A stretch of 64,000 bases of DNA from Vitis vinifera (lineage: Eukaryota; Streptophyta; Magnoliopsida; Vitales; Vitaceae): NCBI RefSeq assembly GCF_030704535.1, contig NC_081810.1, forward strand, positions 7,016,501-7,080,500, in the 5' to 3' direction. Of this stretch, positions 10,296 through 22,193 are shown piece by piece (the stretch's first letter is position 1; every line of letters begins with the position of its first letter). A program made the position numbers and the translations under genes. The notes beneath the pieces are model-generated. The model had not been told where the DNA came from, made no database searches, and was given only the letters and a program-made list of their open reading frames with translations.

Positions 10296-11075
10296 TGTAA
10301 AATTTCTTATCAATTACTTTTTTTTAGACATTAGGATCATATTTGATAATTATTTTCGAAAAGAGAAATTGTAATATATATTGTTTGTATAGATGTTTAC
10401 ATGTGATGTGTTGGTAGTGTATATACCCATATGCATAATGGGGATGGTGGTAATTATCTATTATATGGTATTGAAAATATCACGTGTCTATCTCATGCCC
10501 TATAACCATAAGTATTACAATTGGGTCTAATATATCATGTATGTTGATTTGAGATGCTCGACATATCTCTCTATATAGTCAGGCAAATCAAAAACATCAA
10601 AACATCAAATAGACTTTACTATTAGACTAGCTTCTAGAAAAAATAAAAAAACAATGAATTGTAATATATAAGTCGTATGATAATATCACACTAACTTCTT
10701 GTCAGAATCCAATGCCAATATAAAGAATCCCTCCAATAAGTAAGTGAAGTCCTCAATAATTTATATTTGTATCTCTAGGAGTGACTTCTACAACAAACTA
10801 ATCAACTTTTTAAATTTATTAATCAATCATTTCACTAACCAAATCATTAATCTTTTTATTGAATGAAATTAAATTAACCTTTAATTAAATTCAAAACAAT
10901 ATATAATAATTAATTGATAATATTATTATTTATAAATAATATGACCATAATAACTAATAATTATTTTTACATTAAATTTGTTACATAGAATTAATTAATT
11001 TTATAATACATATATTTCAAATAGTTTTATTATTATAAATATATATAGTTAATTAAAAATATTATTACAAAAGTT
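10296..11075. other. AT-rich spacer, no gene seen
   Basis: Non-coding, AT-rich sequence between copies B and C. A small ORF (9996-10181) overlaps its left neighbour and is not supported. Confidence 0.6.
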
Positions 11076-12095
11076 GAAATAGTTTCTTGAGGGACGATTT
11101 TTATTTTTGAAGCTTTTTTTAAAAGAAAAAAAAAATCTCTTTTTACTTTGAAGATGTCTTTTCAAAATTGTTTCCTAGAAAGACAAAAAAATTTCTCTAA
11201 ATTCAAATTAGACTTCTCTTGAAGAAACAATTTTGGTTTATTGTAATTTCATAAATTTTTTCCTCATTATCATATTTTACAAATTATTTTTTTAATTTAT
11301 CTTACAATTAACCCCACATTTTTTTAAGACACGTGGGTTGTAACTTAGCCTTTTCTTTCATAATGCACAAGGTTTGGCTAGATTTCTAACCTAAGCCATT
11401 TCGATTTTTAGGTTTTAACCTAAATTTCTCTTTCTACCCAATCCTTTTTTATACTTTCAAGTTTCAACAATCGTGTTTTTGTTTTTGTCATTTCCAATGT
11501 TTTCTGTTCTAAATTTTTATCTTTTTAGCATTTGTTTTTTTTTACAATATTTTAGTTTTTGGAAAATATTAAAAAAAATTATCATACCTGCTTTATCATA
11601 TAAATAAGATCAAAAATAATAATATTTTATGCATCTTTAAATTATGTAACATTTATATAAAAGAAATAAAATTTAAAGATAAATAAATAATTTATTAACT
11701 TTTTTTTTTCTTTATCTTCTTTTTTTCCTTTCATCTTTCACCTCAAAATTTCCGACAACCAAATACTAGGGTAGGAACCTAGGGTTGTCCATTTTCTTAT
11801 CTTTCCCTCTCATCCTGGCAATAGATTTCTTACAGAGGAACAATGAAGAATTGAGGTTTCTTACCATGGGAATCTTTCACCAGTTTGGAAGAATTGGGGG
11901 ATCTTACCAAAGGAATCTTTATTTATTATACATAAAAACATAATAATTTGAATCTTTCAGCAGTTTGGAAGAATTGGAGGATCTTACCAAAGGAATCTTT
12001 ATTTATTATACATAAAAACATAATAATTTAATAAAAAATAAAAATGTTTTCATATTCAAGTCTCTTTAACCAGACACAATTGGAAACGTGACCCA
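11076..12095. repeat. Triplicated block, copy C, with internal tandem duplication
   Basis: Full-length counterpart of 9092-10065. Near its right end, a unit of about 77 bp with CAGTTTGGAAGAATTGG and CTTACCAAAGGAATC is tandemly duplicated (about 11871-11948 and 11949-12029), with few differences, so this duplication is younger than the block duplication. Confidence 0.8.
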
Positions 12096-12815
12096 TGAAG
12101 CCAGTGTCAAAAATTGAAAAATATAAAATAAGAAATAAAAAATAAAAATAAAAAGTTTGATTAGGATGAATATTCTTTTATATATTCTCACTCAAACCCT
12201 TCATTTCTTTACCCCAAAGTTACCTGCATGGGATTAGAGCTACTAACCCACACTCAAGAAGGTCAAAGAGGCTTCTTAATCTTGTCCTTGAGAAATAATT
12301 TTCTTTTCCAGGTTTAGGGACAAGGCCAATTTCTCATTACGGGTAAACCATTTCTAACCACCACCCTCTCACACGAACTAAGACAAATGGGTCAATAACA
12401 ATAGTAACAAGAAAAGAAAAGGAGAAATTGCATGCCTGCTCTAGATGGAGTAGGTAGCTTGGTCTACCCATGCGCAAGCAATCAACTGGTGGCTAAGTGC
12501 AGATCAAGGACTTTTCTCTTTACAAATTAATATATTTTATGTAAAACTATGAATAATTATTTAAATATTATGATATAGAGTGGAGAGGTATAGGTCATAA
12601 CCTTAGAATTATTTTCAATTTCTTAGATCAAGGGCACGACACGTTTCAGTTAATACTAGAGAGTACGTATTTCACACCTAATTCATTGATTAGGGTATGA
12701 ACTTGATTTGGCATGGTTTTCGTGTGCAAACTCCAGCACATTCTCGTCAACCAAACAGCGACCATCTGAGGCAAAAAGTCCCAACTACTACTCCTAAATT
12801 TTTCTCAGAATATCC
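12096..12815. other. Upstream region of the P450 gene
   Basis: Non-repetitive sequence of normal complexity between the repeat block and the TATA-like element. It presumably holds the promoter of the P450 gene. No further element could be assigned without comparison. Confidence 0.45.
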
Positions 12816-12826
12816 TAATATATATG
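12816..12826 (+). promoter_or_regulatory. TATA-like element of the CYP86A1-type gene
   Basis: TAATATATATG lies 93 bp before the start codon at 12919, a spacing that would leave a 5' UTR of about 60 bases. Confidence 0.45.
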
Positions 12827-12918
12827 CAGAGACCGGTGTCCATATGCCAACCCATCTCTATCTTCATTGTTCGGTGTAGGCACAACAGTCTACTCCATTC
12901 ACTGACTATCGATCCCAC

Positions 12919-14478
12919 ATGGAAACTCCGTCGATCGTATTCTTTGTTGTGGCTGCAGCGTCGGCATATGTCCTCTGGTTCTATCTCCTGGCTCGGAAGC
13001 TGACCGGCCCAAAGATGTGGCCGGTGGTGGGTAGCCTTCCGGCGCTGTTCATGAACCGGAGGAGAATCCACGACTGGATCTCTGGAAACCTGAGAGAAAC
13101 TGGTGGGGCTGCCACGTACCAAACATGCACCCTTGCTCTTCCTTTCTTGGCTTACAAACAGGGGTTTTATACCGTCACTTGTCACCCCAAGAACATCGAG
13201 CATATTCTCAGGACTCGGTTTGATAACTACCCCAAAGGACCAACATGGCAAACGGCTTTTCATGATCTGCTAGGGCAAGGGATTTTCAACAGTGATGGAG
13301 ACACGTGGCTGATTCAACGAAAAACTGCTGCTCTGGAGTTCACCACCCGGACGCTTCGCCAAGCCATGTCTAGATGGGTGAACCGGACCATTAAGATGCG
13401 CTTATGGCGCATTTTAGAGAAGGCCGCCTCCGAGAAGTCGTCGGTGGACATGCAGGACTTGCTCCTCCGTTTGACGTTCGATAATATATGCGGACTCACC
13501 TTCGGAAAAGATCCAGAAACGCTCTCCCCCGATTTTCCAGAAAATCCGTTCTCCATGGCATTTGACTCCGCCACTGAGTCCACTCTGCAACGCTTGCTTT
13601 ACCCCGGATTTCTATGGAGACTGAAGAAGTTTCTGAGAATTGGAGCGGAGAGGAGGCTCAAACAGAGCCTTAGAGTCGTTGAAAACTACATGGACGACGC
13701 CGTCGCCGCCCGCAAAGAAAGGCCATCAGATGACCTCCTATCTCGCTTCATGAAGAAGAGAGATGTCGATGGCAACGTCTTCCCAACTTCCGTCCTCCAA
13801 CGCATAGCTCTCAACTTCGTCCTCGCCGGCCGCGACACCTCATCAGTCGCGCTGAGCTGGTTCTTCTGGCTCATCATGAACAACCCACGAGTCGAAGAAA
13901 AGATCACCACCGAATTATCGACAGTTCTCAGAGAAACACGCGGCGACGACCAAACCAAGTGGCTCGAAGAGCCTCTGGTCTTCGACGAAGCTGATCGGTT
14001 GATCTACCTGAAAGCGGCATTAGCCGAAACGCTGCGTTTATACCCATCCGTACCGGAGGACTTCAAGTACGTAGTATCGGACGATATTTTACCTGACGGA
14101 ACCTACGTGCCGGCAGGTACGACTGTGACGTACTCTATATATTCTGTTGGGAGGATGAAAACGATATGGGGTGAGGACTGCTTGGAGTTTAAGCCGGAGC
14201 GGTGGCTCTCAACCGGCGGCGACCGTTTCGAACCGCCCAAGGATGGTTACAAGTTTGTGGCGTTCAACGCTGGACCGAGAACCTGTTTGGGGAAGGACTT
14301 GGCTTACCTGCAAATGAAGTCGGTGGCATCCGCCGTACTGTTACGCTACCGGCTGAGTCCTGTTCCCGGCCACCGGGTGGAGCAGAAGATGTCTTTGACT
14401 CTCTTCATGAAGAATGGACTGCGCGTGTACTTGCATCCACGTGGGCTTGAACCTCCTGGGGCCGCCACGTCAGCGTAG
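12919..14478 (+). CDS. CYP86A1: CYP86A1-type fatty-acid omega-hydroxylase (cytochrome P450)
   Basis: An intact single-exon P450 of 519 aa. The first 26 or so residues form the ER membrane anchor ([19 protein letters not shown]). The I-helix motif AGRDTSS is at residues 303-309, the K-helix ExxR at E370-R373 (ETLR), FKPERW at 424-429 and the heme-binding loop [10 protein letters not shown] at 449-458, with C456 as axial ligand. Regions such as [14 protein letters not shown] and [18 protein letters not shown] are hallmarks of CYP86A. The short linker before [17 protein letters not shown] resembles the root-suberin enzyme CYP86A1 (HORST) more than CYP86A2/A8. The family omega-hydroxylates C16-C18 fatty acids for suberin or cutin. 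The ATG at 12919 matches the usual N terminus. The C terminus carries an extra ten or so residues ([10 protein letters not shown]). Coding GC is far above the flanks. It converges with the transporter gene downstream. Confidence 0.95.
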   Translation: METPSIVFFVVAAASAYVLWFYLLARKLTGPKMWPVVGSLPALFMNRRRIHDWISGNLRETGGAATYQTCTLALPFLAYKQGFYTVTCHPKNIEHILRTRFDNYPKGPTWQTAFHDLLGQGIFNSDGDTWLIQRKTAALEFTTRTLRQAMSRWVNRTIKMRLWRILEKAASEKSSVDMQDLLLRLTFDNICGLTFGKDPETLSPDFPENPFSMAFDSATESTLQRLLYPGFLWRLKKFLRIGAERRLKQSLRVVENYMDDAVAARKERPSDDLLSRFMKKRDVDGNVFPTSVLQRIALNFVLAGRDTSSVALSWFFWLIMNNPRVEEKITTELSTVLRETRGDDQTKWLEEPLVFDEADRLIYLKAALAETLRLYPSVPEDFKYVVSDDILPDGTYVPAGTTVTYSIYSVGRMKTIWGEDCLEFKPERWLSTGGDRFEPPKDGYKFVAFNAGPRTCLGKDLAYLQMKSVASAVLLRYRLSPVPGHRVEQKMSLTLFMKNGLRVYLHPRGLEPPGAATSA

Positions 14479-14701
14479 GGACGACGGTTTCGGCATTTTC
14501 GGCTGTGTATTGGTTTGGTCTTTGGACTCTACGAGGGTATAGTTGTCCATGTGCCAGTATTGGAAGGGTGTTTTAGTCATTTAATTTGTTCTTGTTTTAT
14601 ACACGTGTCATTTGGAAGAGTGTTGTCTTTCTAATATATGTCCATACTCCATATCAAATAGCAATATTCGTATAGATATGGATTTTTATATGTTTGTTAT
14701 C

Positions 14702-14707
14702 AATAAA
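14702..14707 (+). terminator. Polyadenylation signal candidate of the P450 gene
   Basis: AATAAA 224 bp downstream of the stop codon, in T-rich sequence typical of plant 3' ends. Confidence 0.4.
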
Positions 14708-14709
14708 GC

Positions 14710-15074
14710 ATAATGTTATTTTCTTGTTTTTTTATACTTTTCAGCAAATATTTTTTATTTTCATTAAAAAGAATGTATATTCACTGCATGATCACAAGAT
14801 GATGTGTCGAGTATTGAATATATAACATATACAGGTCATGTGGAGGCTACTTTTGTATATATCTTTGCTACATTGAGATGGAAGCTCCACCGTTTTCATA
14901 GGCTTCTTGCTTCTTGGTGATGCAGAAAAAATTTCACCAATCCTTCGAGCTCAAGAATTGAATGGATCAGATTGCTAGCCTCTTCCTTGTCTTCTTCTTT
15001 GCATTCTCTTGGTTGCACTCTCAGGTGTGCGAAGCCGAGTGAGCACTGCTGAATGTTCAATTCATCTGAGAGAC
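14710..15074 (-). other. 3' UTR and convergent intergenic region
   Basis: Holds the probable 3' UTR of the minus-strand transporter gene, whose stop is at 15075, and the short space to the P450 gene. No other feature seen. Confidence 0.5.
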
Positions 15075-18000
15075 TTAATCCAAGATTTTCTCACCGGTTG
15101 AGAAGAGGTTCCAGATCACGGTTCCAACCAAATACAACCCAACTGAGACCTTGAAGACGTCATCCCAAGAACCTGAGAATTATCAACAACAGTAGATGAG
15201 AAACATACTGGATCATCAGCAAAGAAACAGAGTAATCACCTCCTGACAGTCCATGAGGGAGCATAACAAGGATGCCCCCAGGCCACCAGGGCCATGGTCG
15301 GTTAATGGGTAGAAAACAAACATTTGCAGAGACCAGGAGTTGGACGTCTTCAGTCTAAATACCAATAGGTCTACGAGGTTAGCTAGCATCTAAAGAGCAT
15401 CTCAATGGACCTCAGTGTAAAAGGTTGGCCCTTGAAGTTAGTCAAAGCATTAAACCACTAGGATTGGAGCAGAGATTAGATCTTTCAAGTTAAAATGGTC
15501 TGATTTGTTTTCTATTAATCAGGGTCTTCATACCAACTACATCAGTCCAGCTTTCAATACTCTCAATAAACCACAAAAAACCCAGCCCAGCCTACTTGGC
15601 CACAACTTGGTGATTTGAGATAAAATCGTATTTAGCCTATCACAGTCTCAGCTGTAAAAGAAAATGAAAGGGATGAGATCAAACCATGTTGCAAGATATA
15701 GCCAGTTGCTCCCGTTCCTAAGACACCTGCCAGCACCCCTGCGGTATTGGATAGTCCAAGCAATACTCCCTGGCCATTAGAAAAGGAAATTTAGCACATT
15801 ACTTTCCCTTTGTAAAAGAAGAGACGGACTATGATGGCACAGTTATAGCACCTCTGATGGAGCAAGACAGTGAATTCAAATACCACAGGAATTTGCATCT
15901 CTAATGGCATCTGCCGGCAGTTGAATGATGGGCCAACCTTATGATGGAAATATGAGGTTATGCCCACCACTCAAACCCCAAAGATGAGCAACCACGATAT
16001 TGAATTGTGCATGAGCAAACATTAACTGGTATGGTAACAATACTGAAAGTGTTAATACTCACAGAATATCGAGGGGCAATATCTTGATGGTTTGAGTATA
16101 AACCAGACTGTGAGAATGCATCAGTTCCCTATTTTGGGACAGAAACATTAAATTGATTTTTCTTAGTAGTGATGAATCAATGATCTAATTTCAAATTAAG
16201 AGAAGAGTAAAGAACCAACATAGATAATTAAAAAAAATGTGCCTGGGCTTGATCAAATGAAACGGTGAACGAAAAATAAATGGAGACAGGGATTCAGGGA
16301 ATGGAGAACCCAGAATGTAGAATCTGTTACAGCAGTGAAATAATTATTTGTGCAAAAATACCTGACTGCATGCCATGCACAAGACAGCCATTGCAGGAGA
16401 ATTAACATGGCTTAGTTGAGTTAGGAAGAAAGCTGGGCCAAGAAATCCAATCGTTTGCATGATCTGGGAGGAAGATTATGAAATAAGATGTAACAGCAAT
16501 AGAGGTACTTGAACACAGAAAACTTCAGTGAAAGCTAGAGTTACTCAAAGCAGCAATATTTATGAAATCTGAAAACCAAGCTTCGTTTTCCTCAATCAAT
16601 CATATATGTGATCTAGCAATTTGAATTCCTCTGTGATACAATGACAGCTCAGTACGACCAGCCTAGTACCGCCATACTGGCAGGTCCATTAACTGGAAAA
16701 TAGCAGCAAACTCGTTGGGTACATCGTGTTGAATTCAATACATCACTTGTTGAGCCAAAGCTCAAACCAGAGATAGCCGCTCATGCCACAGTCAATGGAA
16801 GTGAATATGATTCTTATGTTGGGGGAAAAGGTTTTTATGAAAATTAGCATTAAAATCTTATAATATTGACATAAAAAATTACGGTTTGTGTATCCTTCCA
16901 ATTTTATGCTAAAAAATGAGTTATAGTTTAAAAAAAAGAATAGCAATACCTTGCGAACTGTGGTGACAGATAAACCTTTGCTCACAAGTGTATCTGCTAT
17001 CCACCCTCCAAGATTGGCAGAAAACGCCATTGTAAGCCAGGGCAACACACAAAAAAGCCCAGATTCTGTAAGATTGAACTTCAAAACCTATAAAATATTC
17101 CGCATTCAATTATCTCATTGCAGGCAAAATATTTCTTTTAACAAAACCAAGAAAAAATATTACTTGAAATTAAAGAACTGTAGCCAAAGTGACATCAGGT
17201 TTCGACATTGTGTACAGCTCTAGTAGCATAATATCCAACCACAAGTTACGAGATGATGGAAACTTAACATGCCTATGATACAAACCAACTGGAATGCTTG
17301 TTCAATTCAGACCGCTATATTGCATATAACAAATCTAGATAACCACAATTCAGACAATATCAAGTTTACTACAGAAAACTGGTGACATGTGAAAAAGAAC
17401 CATGATGAGGTACAATGCAGCACATGACTTGCTTAAAAAAAGGTCCCGAGATACGCCATCAAATGATAGGGGCAAATCACCAAGTCTGTGATTTACCAGA
17501 ATTTTTACACACATGATATACATATATATGTTGCAATTATGGAAAGATACTTACTTGGTTATAGTATGTGGGCATCCATGTTAGAAGAATAAATGTCCCC
17601 CAATTGTGACAGAAGTGAGACCCTATTAGGGCCCATACAGGTGGTTTTGACAAGATTAGTCTCCATGGTATTTTTTTAACAGGTTCTTTGGTTACACTGT
17701 TGCTAACAATCAACTTCTTTTCTTTAGGCAGCAGTTCAGGATCTTCAAGAGGTGAACTGTATGCCTACAGCAACAACGAAAAGGAGAAATAAAAAACACC
17801 ATATCGAAATTTTTATTCTCCAACACGGAAAAGCAGATAAATAAACCAATGGTAAGGAGCAGGTTCTATAACATATGGACATATTGCAAGAAATTTCGTA
17901 AAAGAAAGAGCTGACAGAGAATTTGTAGAAGTTGAATATTGGCAGTAAAAATATACCTTACTTAGCCATGTTGCAAGCCAAACTGTTCCTAGAGAACCAA

Positions 18001-19612
18001 AGGAGTAAAATACAGATGGCCAGCCAAAAGAATGGATTAAAAATGGTGAAAAGGCTAGGCCAGTAACAGATCCAAGGTACATCCCACTGTACACTAATGC
18101 CAACGATCTACTTCTCTCTGATACAGGAACCCACTTTGAGAGAATATTATTCATTGCAGGCATAGCAACACCCTGAAAGAGAGCCAAAGAAGCAAAATTT
18201 CAGTATTTGTTGTCAAAAAGAACTCATTTTACCCAACAAGAAAAATTATATCCTACAGTAATCAATTACAGGGATTGGAGAGTAACAAAAACCAAACCAC
18301 AATATCAATGCATCATCATCACCTCATTTCATTAAGATTTTAAAGCTAATTTTTGGCTGTTGAACTCATTTTAAGCTTCTTCACATCATACTAAAGAAGG
18401 GAAAAAAATAGATGGAAGAAAAAATTCAAGCGCCAAGCTACCAACCTCGCCAATCCCCATGAAAGCACGGACAACAAGTAGAAATGGAAGCCCAATCTTG
18501 GCAGCTATTGGAGTAAGAATGGTGGCAATAGACCACCAAACGACGCCAAAACCCAAGACAAGCTTCCCTCCAACTGTGTCTGCCCATATTCCGCCAGCAA
18601 TCTATAGGTTAAAATCACAAATCAGAAGGAAAACCAAAACATTTGAAAATTAAACCTTAAAGAGAATCCAAGCTAGGGTGCTCAATATTTTCACTCAGAA
18701 TTATGGTAACAACAGCAATTCAAAAGAAAAGCTTCATTACCTGAGTAAGCAGGTAGCCCCAGAAGAAAGAAGACTGAATCAAACCAACAGTAGTTGGACT
18801 CCAATTGAACTCGGCCGACATGGGAAGTATCGCAATGCTCATATTTACCTGCCATGTAGAACCAGTGAGAAAATGAGACTTCACTGAACAATCTATACAG
18901 TGATATTACTCCTAAATTACCAAATATCGATAGCAAGTAATCAAATTAATCATTATAATGATCTTAGCTTATAAAATCCTAGAACAATGCAGACACAAAC
19001 ATCAGTAATTATAAATTTATAATAGCTAAAAGAATTTCAGCTACTCAGTGTGGTAGAACTATGCAGGATACAATTAAACCTCCAAATACTAAAAGCATCC
19101 ACTAAAACCTGAAGAAAACGCCACTAAACGAATGGAATGTAGAATTATTCAACAAATTTAAACAATACTGGAATAGAAATCAATAATTCAATATTTCCAT
19201 ATCTGCAGATAGAATTTAAAAAATAAAATGAAAATTACAAGCTTACTCTATCCATATTGCAGAGAAGAAAAGCGGAAAAACACAGAATCACAATGACCCA
19301 TCTCTTCGGAAACTGTTCCCACCACGGAACATCACCCTCCAAATCCTCTTCCCCTAAAACGACGTCGTCCAGAGCCTCCTGAAACTTCACCTGCTCCGAT
19401 TTAACTTCCGCAAAAACTTTCCCAATTTCCCTCCGGGCTAAGCCCGTGAACTCCCCCGCGTTTCGGCCCGAAACACGAAAAACGCATGTCCGGTCTTGAA
19501 ACCGAAACCGAAACAGTCTCTTCTTTGGGAGCGGAAAATCGGATGAGGCCTTGTGGCTGTGGAGAGAGTGAAAATCGGGAGAGAAAGAGAAGAGATAAGC
19601 TCTGGCGTTCAT
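15075..19612 (-). CDS. PHT4: PHT4-family plastid phosphate/anion transporter, ten exons
   Basis: Coding exons on the minus strand: 19612-19247, 18848-18741, 18601-18446, 18172-17957, 17764-17555, 17087-16950, 16463-16362, 16128-16063, 15769-15685, 15172-15075. All junctions are GT-AG and keep the frame; the sum is 1545 nt, 514 aa, a normal family length. The protein is a major-facilitator transporter of the SLC17-like PHT4 (ANTR) group. The first 85 or so residues are a Ser/Arg-rich chloroplast transit peptide. Then follow WWEQFPKRWVIVILCFSAFL (TM1), NMDRVNMSIAILPMS, SFFWGYLLTQIAGGIWAD, AMPAMNNILSKWVP, SRSLALVYSGMYLGSV, HFCHNWGTFILLTWMPTYY, GTDAFSQSGLYSNHQDIAPR and GEKILD at the end. The family moves Pi across plastid membranes. 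It is closest by eye to PHT4;1/PHT4;2, but the paralogue is not settled. The ATG at 19612 is chosen because it starts the transit peptide. Confidence 0.93.
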
Positions 19613-19711
19613 GGGGAAATGTGAGAAGTGGAGAAGAATCGTTCCGGGTGAAGATTTTTGAACAGGTTTCGTGTTTTTTTGTTGGAAGAAGACATGGATG
19701 GAGTGAGGAGC

Positions 19712-19722
19712 CGATATTTATG
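19712..19722 (-). promoter_or_regulatory. TATA-like element of the PHT4 gene
   Basis: Minus-strand CCCATAAATAT lies about 100 bp upstream of the start codon at 19612. Confidence 0.35.
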
Positions 19723-20632
19723 GGCACTGGTTACTGTTTCGACACGTGTCAAGTTGAATGGAGAAGATGGCATTCTCTAAGTTGGGTTCATTAACGGTAA
19801 ACTGATTTGGAAACTGCCAAACCGGTCATCCGGTAAACAATAAATATCGGGGATTCTAGCTTACATGGTCCTCTTTCTGAGTTCTATGGTTTCTGATTGA
19901 AGGCAGTTTTCAAGGATTTAAATTAGTGTCAATGATCTCGTCTCTTTCTGTTTTCACTCTAAGAGCTGTTCTTGCCGTGCACCCCATTTGAAAGTCAAGG
20001 AGAATGTCTTCTAGCGAGGGGAGTCTTTTCAGCTTCAATCGACCGAAGCATTTCCTTTCATCGCCTACCTCTCTTGGTTGCAACTTGCAACCGATGGGTT
20101 TGGCCCAAAATAGACATATGAAATTGGGCCGTATTCCTTCCCAATTATGAATTTTGTAATGAAATCATTGCCACCTTAATATCTACACTATAAATTGAAT
20201 AATGCAGGCGTTCATCTAGTATCTCCAAATTCAGGCCCAATGTGGGCTTAAGTTAGGCTGATATAAGTCCAGGGTTTCTTCATAGTTAACCGTTGGCCTA
20301 CATATACAAGCCCATTGGGATATCCTGCAGCATCATCTCCTAGATGACAAATAAGTCGGCCCTAATTAGGACGCATTTGGGATGAGTCTCTTGAACGTTA
20401 AAAATTTGAAGTTCATAAGAGTTTATCAATATTTAAACTCTTTTATGGCATTTGGCATTATTGTTGGGATTTTGTTTCTCTTGGATCTTAGGTAATAAAT
20501 CGAGACATGATTCAAAATGTGGTCCACATTTATTTCATCAATTTAGGAACGGGTATTAACGTTTGGAAACTACGTTCACATAACTACCCCATGTTCTATG
20601 CACACTTGAAACAAACTCGGTGATATGGAGAG
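19723..20632. promoter_or_regulatory. PHT4 upstream region with GGCCCA motifs
   Basis: Between about 20100 and 20320 there are several GGCCCA/TGGGCC or GCCCA motifs (for example GGTTTGGCCCAAAATAG and AAATTGGGCCGTATTCC). These resemble site II elements bound by TCP factors in housekeeping promoters. They are 500-700 bp upstream of the PHT4 ATG, so they may serve that gene or an unseen transcript. Confidence 0.35.
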
Positions 20633-20641
20633 TCTTTAAAA

Positions 20642-21265
20642 TGGACAATTGTGTTTTAAACTTAGTTGGGCCCAAAAATTAAGTTTTGGTCTATATAAGT
20701 TCACTATTTAAGCCCAAGACCTAGAGTAAGTGTGGAAATTAAGAAAAAAGATATGAATTTTTTATCTTTCAAAAAATGACCTTTATTGATTATGAAAAAT
20801 AAAAATAGAAAAATATTAATTTAAATTTTATTCATTTTGTAAACTTCAATAAATTTTAATTTAATTTAGTGATTTGGAAAAAAATACACCCTTTTACAAA
20901 AAAAAATAAAAATAAATTATTATTATTATTATTTAAAAATCAAACATCTTGAAAAATATATATTTTTTAAATTATGTATGTAAAAAATAACTAAAAATAT
21001 GTCAAAATTATTTTTTTAAAATGATATATTTTTAGAATATATTTTTAAAAAAAATTAATTTTCTAAAAATAATAAATTTTCAAAATAATTATTAAAAAAA
21101 ATTAAAATAAAAAAATTTGTCAAACATTGTGATAAAAAATACTCAAAATAGTTTTGAAGGGTATATTGGTCTCTTCATATTTTATATCTTCCCCATCAAT
21201 TATGCAAATTTCATGGGCCAAATCTTAATTTTTGGGTCCAACTGAGTCTAAAATACAATTATCCC
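20642..21265. mobile_element. Mutator-like MITE with 9-bp target duplications
   Basis: A 624-bp element with terminal inverted repeats of about 50 bp: the left end reads TGGACAATTGTGTTTTAAAC and the right end reads, on the other strand, GGGATAATTGTATTTTAGAC; both continue through CCCAAAAATTAAG. It is flanked on both sides by the same 9 bases, TCTTTAAAA (20633-20641 and 21266-21274). Long TIRs with a 9-bp duplication are typical of Mutator-like elements. The interior is AT-rich with no coding capacity. Confidence 0.88.
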
Positions 21266-21274
21266 TCTTTAAAA

Positions 21275-22019
21275 AGGGACAAAACACTAAAAGGTAAGTT
21301 CTTAAACCTTTAATCTCTTTCGGTCTAAAAAAAACACCATCTAAGTGGAGGTTTTTTAACTTGTAAGAATGGCAAAGGCAGAAGGTACGTTCTCAATCTA
21401 TTTTCAATTCCGTTTATGATCTAATTACTATTTAAGGATTGTTACGAGCATATTTAAATCAATTACATCATCTTAGAGCTCTACCATCCGAAGAATTACA
21501 TACAGACTAATAGAGCGCAACGCAGGTGAAGTATATAAGCCCAAATTGAGTTTGTTGTTGGGCATGGGCTAAGTTGTCCGATCCCGCATCGAGCATTGTC
21601 ATCATCGCACTTAAGGACAGTGACTGCTCTAGATTTATTCGCACCCTCAGTGATAGACGAGATTGCTACGACTTTATGGATAAGCATAAGTTCCATTACC
21701 CTGTCTTCTTTGTATTTGAATCAACATATTATTAAAACCTAGGAAACCATATTCCAAAGTGGAATGCAACACTTTATTCCATGACTTTAAGCAGTGTGGT
21801 CATCACATCCTATTCAACCTCAAAAGTTGAAGCTTATATGAGCTGTAACATGTGACCTTCCTTAGTGTCAGGAAATTGAGAGAAGCAAATGCTTTTTAAG
21901 TCTTAAAAGGCTGTTTTGCTTAATCATTCATGACAATGACTTGGAGCTTTTGTGCCCATTACACTAACTTATATTTATAAATCATAAGGTTTGATTCATT
22001 TCACCTTCACCCCAATTTT
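21275..22019. other. Intergenic sequence with an unexplained GC-richer patch
   Basis: Mostly non-coding. At about 21520-21700 there is a patch of higher GC whose plus frame reads AKLSDPASSIVIIALKDSD and then RFIRTLSDRRD, and whose minus frame (21696-21496) is also open. I do not recognise either product. It also contains ATCCCGCATCG (about 21580), one base from the plant snRNA upstream element, but no TATA or snRNA follows. Confidence 0.35.
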
Positions 22020-22022
22020 TAA

Positions 22023-22190
22023 AGTGAGTTTGATAATATTTATAATTGAAATATTTTCAAATAATCACTTATTAAGGATTTTTTTCAACTTTTTAAAAAT
22101 ATTTTTTAAAGTTTCGTCCAGCTCCTGATTTTTTTTCAAAAATATTTTTTTTACTTGAAGTAATTTCTAAAAATACCGCTAAATGGGTTC
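22023..22190. mobile_element. PIF/Harbinger-type MITE with TAA target duplication
   Basis: A 168-bp element. Its right terminus, read on the minus strand, is GAACCCATTTAGCGGTATTT and its left terminus is AGTGAGTTTGATAATATTT; they pair imperfectly. TAA flanks both ends (22020-22022, 22191-22193). The right terminus is similar to that of the MITE at 49853-50067. Confidence 0.6.
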
Positions 22191-22193
22191 TAA

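Noticed and set aside
12805..13958. Minus-strand frames opposite the P450 gene
   Set aside because: Shadows of a GC-rich coding exon; the plus strand has a complete P450.
21579..21590. snRNA upstream-element-like ATCCCGCATCG
   Set aside because: One mismatch to the consensus, no TATA at the required distance and no snRNA sequence downstream.
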